Shown here: positions 40,514 to 53,021 of the stretch, in pieces | How the letters are laid out: every line of letters starts with the position of its first letter | Numbering within the stretch: the stretch's first letter is position 1 | NCBI RefSeq assembly: GCF_021869535.1 | Contig: NW_026262668.1 | Location: 22,635,732-22,699,731, forward strand | Length of the DNA stretch: 64,000 nucleotides | Direction of reading: 5' to 3' | From: Mytilus californianus | Lineage: Eukaryota; Mollusca; Bivalvia; Mytilida; Mytilidae | Translations under genes and position numbers: made by a program | Notes under the pieces: generated by a model | What the model saw: the letters and a program-made list of their open reading frames with translations, nothing else | The model's database searches: none | Told to the model about the DNA's origin: nothing

Positions 40514-43197
40514 TAAAATGCTCCGCAGGGCGCAGCTTGATACGACCGCAGAGGTCGAACCCTGAACAGTTGGGCAAGTATGGACACAACATTCAAGCTT
40601 GATACAGCTCTGAATTTGGATTGTGATTAAATATTTGACACAGCATAGGTTTCTGACACAGAATGAATGTGGTCTAAGAACTTAAAATTTTAAATTGAAC
40701 ATTCACCTATTATGGTCCAATATCCAAAATCTAAATACATGGTTAGATTCAGCATATCAAAGAACCCCAAGAATTCAATTTTTGATGAAATCAAACAAAG
40801 TTTAATTTTGGACCCTTTTCACCTCAATGTGGACAAAGTTGATAATGGGGCCCAAAAATCAAAAATCTAAATACATGGTTAGATTCAGCATATCAAAGAA
40901 CCCCATATATTCAATTTTTGTTGAAATCAAACAAAGTTTAATTTTGGACCCTGATTTGGACCAACTTGAAAACTGGGCCCATAATCAAAAATCTAAATAC
41001 ATGTTTAGATTCAGCATATCAAAGAACCCTAAGAATTCAATTTTTGTTAAAATCAAACTAAGTTAAATTTTGGACCCTTTGGACCTTAATGTAGACCAAT
41101 TTGAAAACGGAACTAAAAATTAAGAATCTAAATACACGGTTAGATTCGGCATATCAAAGAACCCCAATATTTCAATTTTTGATGAAATCAAACAAAGTTT
41201 AATTTTGGACCCTTTGGACCTCAATGTGGACCAATTTAAAAACGGGGCCCAAAATCCAAAAAACTTAATACACGGTTAGAATCAGCATATTAAAGAACCC
41301 CATATATTCAATTTTTGTTGAAATCAAACAAAGTTTAATTTTGGACCCCGATTTGGACCAACTTGAAAACTGGGCCCATAATCAAAAATCTAAATACATG
41401 TTTAGATTCAGCATATCAAAGAACCCTAAGAATTCAATTTTTGTTAAAATCAAACTGAGTTAAATTTTGGACCCTTTGGACCTTAATGTAGACCAATTTG
41501 AAAACGGAACCAAAAATTACGAATCTAAATACACGGCTAGATTCGGCATATCAAAGAACCCCAATATTTCAATTTTTGATGAAATCAAACAAAGTTTAAT
41601 TTTGGACCCTTTGGACCTCAATGTGGACCAATTTAAAAACGGGGCCCAAAATCCAAAAACTTAATACACGGTTAGAATCAGCATATTAAAGAACCCAAAG
41701 AATTCAAGAATAAAACCCCATTGAAATTGGTCAAGAAATAAGCAATTTATACGAAGTATCTTCTTTTGCACAATACTGTGCAATTGAATATTTCTTGCTA
41801 TTGCGCAATACTGTACAATTGACAATTTCTTGCTATTGTGCAATATTGTGCTATTGGATATTTCTTGCTATTGCACAATACTGTGCAATTGAAGAGTTCT
41901 TGCTATTGCGCAATACTGTGCAATTGAAGATTTCTTGCTATTGTGCAATACTGTGCAATTGAAAATTTCTTGCTATTGCACAATACTTATTATATAATAA
42001 TTTACACATCCTGTTTGGTGAGTATCTCCTACCATATCATTATTATTTGCTTTTAAATATAAAACAGAAATAACCAACTTAAAATGGAAAATTTAAAAAA
42101 AAAAAAAAAAGGAAAAACAGAAAAAAAGGAAAAAAAAAAAAAAAATCCCCCCCCCCAAATTTTTTGAACCCCCTTATGATTCATCACCCCAAAACTCAAT
42201 CCCAGCCTTCCCTTTGTGGTATGGTACCTTGCAGTACAATTTCAGAGAGATCCATACACTTGAACACAAGTTATTGTCTGGAAACTAGAAAAATGCTTAT
42301 TTTTTGCCCCTTTTTGGCCCCTTATTCCTAAACATTTGAAGCAATTACCCCCAAACTCAATTCCAGCTTTCCCTTTGTGATATGGAACCTTGTAGTACAA
42401 TATCAGAAAGATCCATACACTTACACACAAGTTATTATCATGAAACTAGAAAAATGCTTGTTTTTTGCCCCTTTTTTGGCCCCTTATTCCTAATATTTTG
42501 AGGCAATTACCCCCAAAATCAATCCCAGCATTCACTGTGTGATATGGAACCTTGTGGTACAATTTCAATGAGATCCATACACTTGAACACAAGTTATTGT
42601 CTGGAAACTAGAAAAATGCTTATTTTTTGCCCCTTTTTGGCCCCTTATTCCTAAACGTTTTGGGCAATTACCCCCAAACTCAATTCCAGCTTTCCCTTTG
42701 TGATTTGGAACCTTGTAGTACAATTTCAGAAAGATCCATACACTTACACACAAGTTATTGTCATGAAACTAGAAAAATGCTTGTTTTTTGCCCCTTTTTT
42801 GGCCCCTAATTCCTAATGATTTGAGGCAATTACCCCCCAAAATCAATCCCAGCATTTCCTGTGTGATATGGAACCTTGTAGTACAATGTCAGAGAGATCC
42901 ATACACTAACACACAAGTTATGTCTGGAAGTTACAAAAATGCTTATTTTTGGCCCCTTTTTGGCCCCTAATTCCTTAACTGTTGGTACTATAACCCCCAA
43001 AATCAATCCCAAACTTCCTTTTGTGGTATTGAACCTTATGGTAAAATTTCATAGAGATCCATTCACTTAAACTAAAGTTAGAGTGCGAAAACCAATGTGT
43101 CTTCGGACGACGCCGGACGACGCCAGACGACGACGACGACGACGACGCCAACGTCATACCAATATACGACCGCAAAAATTTTTGCGGTCGTATAAAA
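40514..43197 (+). mobile_element. Core-repeat (pearl-like) element, TACGACCGCA family, copy 2
   Basis: The left end is AAATGCTCCGCAGGGCGCAG with TACGACCGCA (40,541-40,550). Core arrays follow at 40,700-41,700 (about 131 bp, 8 units), 41,767-41,990 (35 bp, 6 units) and 42,175-43,075 (about 161 bp, 6 units). A GACGACGACG tract then leads to a perfect 32-base palindrome (43,163-43,194) made of TATACGACCGCAAAAA and its complement. It interrupts a dispersed repeat. It differs from the copy at 8,180-10,388 mainly by extra 131-bp monomers. All small frames inside are repeat translations. Confidence 0.75.
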
Positions 43198-43560
43198 ATG
43201 ACATAGAAGTTAACAACTACGGCCTTCAACAATGAGCAAAACCCATACCGCATAGTAAGCTATAAAAGGCCCCTTAATGACAAATGTAAAACAATTCAAT
43301 TGAGAAAACTAACGGCCTGATTTATGTACAAAACAATGAAGGAAAAACAAATATGATATACAGCAACAAACGACAACCACTGAATTACAGGCTCCTGACT
43401 TGGGACAGTCACATACAGAATGTGCCGGGGATAATCTAGTTTGAAAACGCCAACCCTCCCCTAACCTGGGATGGCGGTGTAACAGTACAACATACAACTG
43501 TGTCCTTTCATCTATAGGTTTCATTAAATTCCAACAAGTGTACCTATGGTAATTGCAAGG
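43198..43560 (+). repeat. Dispersed repeat, right fragment
   Basis: ATGACATAGAAGTTAACAAC, ACGGCCTTCAACAATGAGC, ACAGGCTCCTGACTTGGG and CCTCCCCTAACCTGGGATGG continue the copy begun at 40,448. The minus-strand 86-codon frame is a shadow of this repeat. Confidence 0.65.
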
Positions 43561-44340
43561 AAAAAGCAAATTGCACTTCTTTTTTTCATATTTTCAGTCT
43601 ATTTTTTTTTAAAGGACCATTATGAAGAAATGTAAATAATTGAAACATAAAGAATTGTACATATGATATTTAATATTACTAAATATAAATCATTTTATGG
43701 TATACTAAAATGAAGTTTCCCTCAAGAAATTTTAAACGACAGATAAAATTGTTTTGTAAAACTATATTAAAGCGATTCACATACATAAGAAATATTGTAA
43801 AAATTAACAACTTCTAAAACATAAAACACATACTTAAATCATAAAAATATGAGATGCTGTTTAAAACGTTACATCTTATAAAAACATTTGGATTTATATT
43901 ATATACAAAATCTTAATCAAAAGCAATAGGTTCACATAGAGTTTAAACAAATAAATAAGAGCTCACAACAAAATGAAAACGATTCTGTGGAAATACATTT
44001 ACACACGTCAGAATATCTTAGCATATATCTCTAATACATTACTTGACATGTACATTGATAGGATATAAAGAATATTCACCTCTATGTTACTGTACTATGA
44101 TGTTTGCGATATCAAATGTAAGAGACGAAGCCTTAAAAAATATCGATATAGCACAAGTGACATCAGGGTTTTGATTTGATTTCATGAAACTTTAACCCAA
44201 ATAATATATTTGTCACTATGTACCCCCAAACTTCATCTATAATCCTTACAAAATATTTCCACTGAATGTTTTAAATTTCCATTTCAAACGTGTATGGTGA
44301 ATGGTGAACGTTACAGTATATATTGTAATATTTATCTTTA
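43561..44340. other. Unannotated AT-rich stretch
   Basis: No gene or repeat recognised. Confidence 0.45.
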
Positions 44341-44341
44341 C

Positions 44342-44479
44342 CAAGTGTGAAAGGGTATTGTGTATTATTGTACTTCATGTTAAAATGCCAGATTTTGATT
44401 GGTTAATACGAGGGTGACAATTTGTTCTATCCCATGGCAAATACTCTATTACCCTTCACGGAGACACTTGATCAAGTGT
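44342..44479. repeat. Small inverted-repeat element, CAAGTGT..ACACTTG
   Basis: The left part CAAGTGTGAAAGGGTA is the imperfect complement of TACCCTTCACGGAGACACTTG on the right. The right edge also contains the perfect 16-base palindrome ACACTTGATCAAGTGT (44,464-44,479). It may be a short MITE. Confidence 0.45.
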
Positions 44480-44589
44480 GCGCTTTAATTAAATACGGAT
44501 GATTGTTATGTACACGATGTCATAGTTTATTACTCTGAATTTGAAATTTAATAGACAATAATAACAGAAAATTCAATTTAATAATTAAA

Positions 44590-44985
44590 TTAAACAAGCA
44601 TTCTGAGAGTATTGCATGGCAATACATAGTCCCCTACAGGTTAAAATTTCATTGTACTGTAACAAAATGCTAACTTGTTCTATAATTTGTCATGGTGTTA
44701 ACTTTATAACAAATATCGTCAATATCTTCAAGCATGATGAAAAAAAAAGTGTAGAAAACTGATTATTAGTGAATTTTCTATGTCCAAGGACCATAACTCT
44801 GCATAAAATCATCAGACCGGAACAAAATTCGAACTTGATCTGTAACTTGTCATGATACAACTATATACCAATTATCAAATCAATATTTTCAAGCATGATG
44901 AAAAAAAGAGAGGTGAAAGATACCAAAGGGACATTCAAACTCATAAGTCGAAAATAAACTGACAATGCCATGGCTAAAAAAGACA
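44590..44985 (+). mobile_element. TAGTCCCC-family element, 3'-truncated, plus a repeat fragment
   Basis: The left end ACAAGCATTCTGAGAGTATTG with TAGTCCCCTAC (44,628) is followed by two modules. It breaks at about 44,912 into GATACCAAAGGGACATTC.. sequence with no terminal hairpin. A complete copy of the family starts immediately after. Confidence 0.55.
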
Positions 44986-45944
44986 AGCATTCTGAGAGTA
45001 TTGCATGGCAATACATAGTCCCCTATCGGGTAAAAATTCATTATACTGGAACAAAATGCTAACTTGTTCTATAACTTGTCATGGTGTAAACAAATAGAAA
45101 ATATCAAGTCAATATTTTAAAGCATGGCTAAAAACAGTGTGGAAAACTGAATATATGAGAGAATTTTTTCAAGTCCAAGGACCATAACTCTGCACAAAAT
45201 TATCAGACTGAAACAAAAATTTGAACTTGATCTGTAACTTGTCATGATAAAACTATATACCAATTGTCAATCAATATCTTCAAGCCAGATGAAAAAAGTG
45301 TGGAAAACCTATAACACTCTAACATTAGATATGATGTAATACAATGTATATCTATTTTCGAATTACAATCAAATAAAATTAATAGTTCCAAATATTTTTT
45401 TTTTCATTTGTCACAAACTAATATAGATTTGTAACTTATCTATAAAATGTCAACAACTTTTATCTACACAAAGTAATGTAATGAAATATATACTTTAATA
45501 AAAATAGATTATTATCTAATTTAAGGATTTCACTTAATAAAAAAATATATATATATATATACATGTAGCATTCAGAAAATTAGTTTATACAAAATAACAT
45601 ATAAACCTGCCACAAAATTCCTCAAACAATTTACCAAATTTTAAAAAATGAGTTATCTCCCTTTGTACAGATATATGGTTTAACATAGTACTCTAACATT
45701 AGTTATGGAGTTTTTTTATGGACCATAACTCTGGACTAAATCATCAGACCGGAACAAAATTTGAACTTGATCTATAACTTGTCATTATAAAACTATATAC
45801 TAAATATCAAATCAATGTCTTCAAGAACGAAGAAAAAAAGTGTGGAAAACTGAGTTGCCGGACTGACGGATGGACAGACGGACGGACAGACAGACGGACA
45901 GTGGGCAAACCTAAAGTCCCCTTCGACTTCGTCGGTAGGGGACT
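44985..45944 (+). mobile_element. Core-repeat element, TAGTCCCC family, complete
   Basis: The left end has TAGTCCCCTATCGG (45,016). Modules follow with GGACCATAACTCTG at about 45,178 and 45,720, plus an (AT)n run near 45,546. The right end has GACGGACGGACAGACAGACG and a hairpin AGTCCCC..GTAGGGGACT ending at 45,944. It lacks the 471-bp insertion present in the copy at 71-1,433. Confidence 0.7.
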
Positions 45945-45954
45945 AATAAATGGG

Positions 45955-46197
45955 GAATGTGTCCATGGGACACAGATGATGCCCCCGCTTGCATATCATA
46001 TAAAGTTATAAAGGGACATAACTGAAGAACGGAATAAGTGACGCTACCCAAATTTGTACTTGATCGGAGTTTTGTGTCGATAAGTATTGAGTATAAGTTT
46101 CATAACATTTGGTTGAGGCAAACTTAAGTTAGAGAACGGAAATGAAAAATTCAGCAATTTTTCCATTTGTAAAGGGGCATAACTCTAGAACAGTTAA
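45955..46197 (+). repeat. ATGCCCC-family left end, degenerate
   Basis: GGGAATGTGTCCATGGGACA and GATGATGCCCCCGC resemble the left end of the element at 25,511. A GGGCATAACTC module follows, but no terminal hairpin is seen before repeat R begins. Confidence 0.45.
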
Positions 46198-46619
46198 AGG
46201 TGTAATACCACCATTGATTTTCCCCTATTAGTCTTTGTTAAATTTGCACTTTTCAAAAAATTGTGCAGAATTTATCTTTGTTTCAAATAAAGAAATACTT
46301 GGCATGAGTAAAGTTTGATCCTGTCCAGTACTATAGAAAAAATTTCACATAACATTTCATTGCATATAAGAAAATAACCATCACTGGAAGTTAACCAATC
46401 AAATTTTCCCCCTTTTTTAACCTGTGTACAAGCTTTAGTAACCATGTAACCTCAAGTTTCCAAAATATTCTATAGAAACCCTAAATAAAAAAAAAATGGT
46501 GCTTTGAAATACCCAATATATATGTTTATGACCAAGAAATGTTTTACTGCAATGAAATGAAGGATCAATTATCTACAACTGTCAAATTCAAGGGAATATT
46601 TTTTTTCGACCTATTTTCG
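46198..46619 (+). repeat. Dispersed repeat R cut by the tandem junction
   Basis: Similarity to 26,432-26,895 runs from AATACCACCATTG to TCAAATTCAAG and stops within about 25 bases of the unit boundary. Confidence 0.7.
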
Positions 46620-47056
46620 ACGAATATAGTTCCTTTTAATTAGAGTGTATTTTTTCTTAATTTTTTTTCTTTCCCCTCATTTCTTAGGTTTTTTTGGGTG
46701 GAAATAAAAGAAGAGAGATGAAATAATCTTTTGGATGTTGTATTTTAACTGATTTTGATATGGAAAGAGTGATTAGGCCAGGTGCAAAAAGGTGATATTT
46801 ACAGTTTTCGGAACATCTCTTGACTTGTCCATAGGGGTATGGATGTGTATTGGCTAAATTTGTAAGAGTCATTGGTTCAATCTTTCTGAAATTTGGATAT
46901 ATTTTTGGACTAGTACTATACATTATACACACAAAAGATTTGACAAAAATGCAAGGTGCAATTTTTTTAATGAAACAAAACGTTATAAAGAACTAATAGG
47001 GGAATTTAATTGTGGTCTGTGGCCTGTACCTTTTGTGTTTTGTAGCTACAAATAAT

Positions 47057-48374
47057 GGTATCCGGTCGTTCCGTCCCCAAACCGATCCGGCCCCAAGTCG
47101 ATCCGGCCCACGTCGATCCGTCCCTACGTCGATCCGGCCCCATAATAAAATATGAATAAACTATATTGACTTTGGAGGATTTTGTGACAAATTTTAACAG
47201 TATAAATGGAATTTGTAAAAAGTATCGTTGATGGATGAAAACAGGTAAGTTATTGGAGTACCAGTCAAAGAATTATTTTACATCGATACGAAAATGAGTG
47301 TGATTGTGTCTGTTTGTAAAGCAGCTTCAACATATTTTAATATGAAGTTATTTTCCATGATAACTTTGAATGTCATGGCGATTTTTATTTTATTTAATTC
47401 ACACACAGAATAGCTAAATAAATATTTACAGTCCAATGGAACCTATAAAATTTAACTCATCATAATGACTTGTTTAATCAAATCATTAGTCTATAATTGG
47501 TTTGTTTATTCAACAATTGTCTAATGAATGTGAACTAAGGTAATGCCACTCGTAATCACTTAATTCAATCAAATCCTGATTGATTAAAGTTACGTAATCA
47601 ACAAGGTCTTTATAGTTTGATCTTTTGTTTGGTGTTATGTGTTATAATAATTAATTGTATTTTTATTTAAGGTAACATCAGCTAAAGGCTTCTATAATAC
47701 ATGTTTTTTATTTGTAATATCGAATATAGTCAATATATTTTTTTAAAGTTGACAATATTTTGAATAGTTGTGTGTAGATAAAAAAAACAAGTTATATGAG
47801 TATCCATTATTCTTTATTGCAAGATAATAACAAAATGATTACACTGAATGCACATTTTCACTCTCTAAAATATAATATCAGCATTACTATAATATAACAA
47901 TAAATTCATACACACTAACAAACACACTATCTCTGACACTCACATAAATATATATAACTCTTAAATCATTTACACTAACAGTTACACTGTCACTAACATA
48001 ATATAAAAGGGGTCACACTTGCAGCACTACAATAACATATACAGTAACTATCATACGCAGTACGTATACATATATAATATATATCCATTAATCTTGAAAA
48101 CTTGTAATGAAAACATAATCAACATAGTTGTTTTAAACTCATCTGAAGAAAATATTTGTCAAAGGCCAATTTTTTTTTACCGCACACCTTTTACATTATA
48201 ATAAAATTCATAAACATTTATGAATTACAATTAATATATATCTTTAGTTTTATTCCTTATAAATATATTTTTTTATTGGGACGGATCGACTTTAAATATG
48301 GGCCGGATCGACGTTGGGCCGGATCGACGTGGGACGGATCGACTTGGGCCGGATCGACGTGGGGCCGGATCGAC
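47057..48374. mobile_element. Foldback-like element, unit 2 copy
   Basis: Counterpart of 30,155-31,472, with the same left GTCGATCCGGCCC and right GGGCCGGATCGAC clusters. Confidence 0.6.
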
Positions 48375-48381
48375 ATGAAAG

Positions 48382-49372
48382 CCAAATAATTAATGTTGAC
48401 GAAGTTGGCGAATAGAACATAAAAAAAATAAATGTAGGCGAACTTGGCTAAGTTTGTGAACATTACATATAAAATAATGTTGGTGAATTTGGTGAACAAT
48501 AATGATTTTGTAAAGGTTGGCGAACTTGGCAAACATTAAGGGACCGTGCAATATTTATCAGGCAGGTAGGACCAGTGCAAATTCTGGTTATGACAAAACA
48601 CAGTTAATGTCATATACTGATTTGAGCCGTAAAAACTAAATGTCCTATGACATTCATGCAGAAAAAAAGTATTTGGTTGTTTGGTTTTTTACTGTCAAAT
48701 TTAGGGATTTAATTAATAGGTAAGAAAAAGCTACAATTTTTAGTTTAAATAAATCTTCATGTCCTATGGTCACCAAAGGTGAAAAAGTGGAGACCCTTTG
48801 CCTGAAGTGGATGAAAAATATGTTTGTCCAACTATTGTTTAAGCACTAGTCCCACCTGCCTGATAAATATTGCACGGTCCCTAATAATTCGTAAAGGTTG
48901 GCGAAGTTGGCGAACAGTAATGATTTCGATAATGTTGGCGAAGTTGGCAATCAGTAATGATTTCGTAAAGGTTGGCGAAGTTGGCAAACTGTAATTATTT
49001 CATAAATGTTGTCGAACAGTGGCGAACTTGACGAACAGTAATGATTTCATAAATGTTGGCGAAGTTGGCGAACAGTATAATGAATTCGTAAATGTTTGCA
49101 AAGTAAGCGAACTGGGCGAACAGTAAGTGTTGGCGACGTTGGCGAATAGTACTGGTTTCGTAAAGATTGGCAACGTTGGCGACATTGGCGAACAGTAAGG
49201 ATTTCGTAAAGGTTGGCGACGTTGGCGAACAGTAATGATTTCGTAAAGGTTGGCGACGTTGGCGACGTTGGCAAACAGTAATGATTTCGTACATGTTGGC
49301 GAAGTTGGTGACGTTGGCAAACAGTAATGATTTCGTAAATGTTAGCGACGTTGGCGACGTAGGTGAACATTC
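48382..49372 (+). repeat. GTTGGCGAA minisatellite, unit 2 copy
   Basis: Counterpart of 31,480-32,470, interrupted by the MITE at the same place. Confidence 0.85.
48540..48881. mobile_element. 342-bp MITE, unit 2 copy
   Basis: Same ends (GGGACCGTGCAATATTTATC) and TAA flanks as 31,638-31,979. The insertion predates the tandem duplication. Confidence 0.8.
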
Positions 49373-49466
49373 ACATAATCCTGTACCAGAATGCAAATAC
49401 AGTAACTATTGTTGTTATAAAGTAAATACATTTAAGTGAATGAAAATTACAACAAAGTGTGAATAT

Positions 49467-50092
49467 AAAAATAAGGAGATGTGGTATGATTGCCAATGAG
49501 ACAGCTATCCACCAAAGTTCAAATGAAGTGGATGTAAGCAATTATAGGCAACCGTACGGCCTTCAACAATGAGAAAAACCCATACCGTATGGTCGGCTAA
49601 AAAGGGCCCCGACTTGAAAAATCTGAAACATTTCAATTTGAAAACTAACGTCCTAATTTATAACAAAACAGTTTACGAAAAAAATATGACAGATCTGAAA
49701 CATTTCAATTTGAAAACTAACGTCCTAATTTATAACAAAACAGTTTACGAAAAAAATATGACAGACATGAACCAACTGCAACCACTGAACCACAGGCTCC
49801 TGACTTGGAACAATCACTTAAAAAATGTGGTGGGGTTAACATGTTTGTGAGCGCTCTACCCTCCCCTAACCTGGGACAGTGGTGTAACAGTACAACATAA
49901 GAACAAACTACAAAAATCAGTTGAAAAAGGCTTAACTCATCAGATGGATACAAATAGAAATACATCTAACAAAAACACAGAGTGGATGTGGACGGGTACT
50001 TATACATCCCAAAAACAAAAAAGACACTAAGTACAGATCTGAGAGTACTCTCAGTTACTGACAGCTTGTTCAAAGCCAATACCAGCTAATGA
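49467..50092 (+). repeat. Dispersed repeat, unit 2 copy
   Basis: Counterpart of 32,565-33,190, including the 72-bp direct duplication (49,621-49,692 and 49,693-49,764). Confidence 0.65.
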
Positions 50093-51153
50093 AAAAAAAA
50101 ATCTTGTATCTAATACTTGTTTGTCTTGTTCTAAACAAAGCTTATGGTTACAAATACTGGATTATGTAAAACATATCTAAGTTGATTTAGTAATATAAAT
50201 TTCAGCTTCAAATTGCAAACGTTGAAGACGTTGAATGAATGAATGATTGATATATGGTGAACGTTCAGCGACTAATAATATGTGCATATTAAAGGCAATA
50301 AAGTCGAACGAATATGTACAAGAACATTTTACAGGCTGACAATTTAATAGTCCACAGCATCACAGTCTCCAGTTACTTACCCTGAGCAACCAAATTTTTG
50401 ATTTTTCTCATAACATCATTGGACATAGCGAAAATGAAGAACACATCAATTTCAAAGTACATATTTGGTTTGATCGATCGAGGATCAAACTCACGAACTC
50501 CCTAATATTCAAGATGAGCACACAGCTACGCAAATCACAGATGAAGTGTTCAAAACGCTTGAAAAGCCAAAAACAACCAGTGCATAATATTGTTTCCAAT
50601 GTTTTTTAAAAAGAATGTACAAAACAAACAATAATTCATAAATCGATTAAGTAAATTATGATATGAAAATTAAGCTGGATTTATTTAGGAATAAAGTGGG
50701 AAAAATTGTAAATTCGACCACGTAACCATCGTTTTTTTTTAATTCTATTATCAGGGAAAGCGTCTCCCGCGTGATTATGTTGGCGTAAATATAAAAAAAG
50801 AGATGAGGGCGGGAGAAGAAGGGAAGCTGAGAGGTAGATGAATCCATGCTTGGTGGTGTTTAATTCATGCAAAACCAATACATTTTGTCATAAATAAAAT
50901 AAAGATTGCTGACGTGCAATAGTGTAATGTGCTATAGAATTGCCACGTGTTCAATACTCGAAACATGTAGGAATTTTCCAAACAATTCTAGAACTAGGGT
51001 GGGAATGATTGGCTAACAATAGATATATGGGAGGAGTAAGCAATCCAAATTACTGTTTTAACAGGTTAAGCGATAAACTTCATCCATCAATCACTTATAC
51101 TCATTTCAAATAATAAGTTGTTTTGTGCATAGAGGATAAATTGGAAGTGATAA

Positions 51154-51310
51154 ACAATTAAAAATAGCGGTTAACCGATAAAAATAACGGTTAACCGATA
51201 TATAAATAGCGATTATCCGATAAACATAGTGGTTAACCAATAAAAAGCGGTAAACCGACATATAAATAGCGGTTAACAGATAAAAATAGCGGTTAATCGA
51301 TAAAAATACC
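51154..51310 (+). repeat. CGGTTAACCG minisatellite, unit 2 copy
   Basis: Counterpart of 34,252-34,408, same unit count. Confidence 0.85.
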
Positions 51311-51581
51311 TTTTGAACCAAATGGTACACCATACATCTAAAAACATATGATGTTTAGCGCAGTGAATATGCAAGTATTTCCAAAATTTGGCAACAGCAA
51401 ATTTTGAAAAGACTTATTTGTATTTCCTTGCCGATATTAAAGTACTGGCTACTGAGCTAGTGATTCCCTCGCGATCGGGACTAACAGTCCACTATCAGTG
51501 GTATCGACCCGGTGGAACCATACCAACTACCATTGACTTATCATAAGTGGTTCCCTTTACAATAACCTAAACACAAACTTT

Positions 51582-52332
51582 AATTTGTAAATGTAACAGT
51601 TTCAAAGTTAATGAACCATGCTGAGGGGTGGAGCCATATAACCACCATGGAAAAGAGACTTGCAAATGCTAATACATCTGCACACCAAATACCATTGACT
51701 TAAAATTAGTGGTTCATCTAAAACTGATCTAATCACAAACTTAAAATATAAACTGTGCAAAAATTTCAGTCAATAGACCATTACTGAGGAGGCGAAGCCA
51801 AATAATTTCCATGGAAATGAGATGTGTCAATGCTAATCTGCATACCAAATATTATTGACCTTCAACTCGTGGTTCCCCTTAAACTCTTAAACTGACATAA
51901 TCACAAACTAATACATGTAAAGTATGCAAAAAGTTTAAAAGTCAATAGACCATGACTTGGGCGGGGGGGGGGGGGGGGGGGGGGGGGGGATAATCTCAAT
52001 TGAAATGAGATGTGCAAATGCTAATGCATCTACATAACACACATTATTGACCTACCACCAGTGGATCCTCTTAAACTGACCTTATCACAAACTGATACAT
52101 GTAAAGTAAGCAAAATGTTCAAAGTCAATAGACCACGATTGAGGAGACGGGGCTAAATAATCTCCATGGAAATGAGATGTTCCAATGCTAATACAACTGC
52201 ATTCCAAATAGCATTGACCTACCACTAGTGTTCCCCATAAACTGACCTAATCACAAACTATTAAATTGTTGACGCCGTCGGAAACAGCATACATAAGTCT
52301 CGCTTTTTTGACTCCATCAAGGCGAGACAAAT
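51582..52332 (+). repeat. 170-bp monomer array with GTCTCGC hairpin, unit 2 copy
   Basis: Counterpart of 34,680-35,420. The G tract is 27 long here versus 17. Terminal hairpin at 52,297-52,328. Confidence 0.7.
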
Positions 52333-53021
52333 TCCATATATAGACCTCATTTAGAACCGACAAATGAATGTCTGCACAATAATTATTTGCTATAGATTAT
52401 TGCCGTTCTTAGTCTTCAGTAATCAAGAAAAGATTTTTAAAGACCAGGGCCAGTATGCATAAAACATCTTATTAAACCTTAAGTGACCCTTAAACTTAGA
52501 TTTCACAAAGAATTAGATCTTCGCATGTACTCATCCGAGCATATATAATTTCAGAAGTACCGACCCAATGGTAGTAATACCATACACGGTACCAATTTTA
52601 CTGAACGATATGCGCATTTCGACAATAAATGTCTTCCGTGATGTTTAGGGCCAAAAGTTTTAAAAATCCAAAACTTATTGGAAAGATGAAGAGCATGTAA
52701 ACCAAAAATGACTGAACATTTGGACAAATTCAGGCAATGAATCAGATATTTGCATGAGGCAGATATATTCCTTTATCTGAAATTATTTCCAAAATTTTGC
52801 AACAGCAAATTTTGAAAAGACATTAATTTTGTATTTTCTTGCCAATATCAAAGTACTGGCTACTGAACTAGTGAAAAAGTAATTACAGTAGGTGTAAAGT
52901 GATTAAGTAGATTAATGGCACACGACCTATGGCACAGGACCTGAAAAAAATATTATTTTCTCCTTTTTTTTTCACTTTTACATGCAATTGCATAACCCTC
53001 CTCCTTTTTTAACCCGGGCTG

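Larger units (their letters stand above)
29711..46619 (+). repeat. Tandem array unit 1 (16,909 bp)
   Basis: It begins ACGAATATAGTTCC and ends CCTATTTTCG. The next base starts an essentially identical unit. Differences from unit 2 seen by eye include GACATAAACC/GACATGAACC at 32,868, an 8-base TTCCTCAC-type presence/absence near 29,766, a G run of 17 versus 27, and a few substitutions in the FLYWCH relic. It contains only transposable-element and repeat sequence. Confidence 0.95.
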
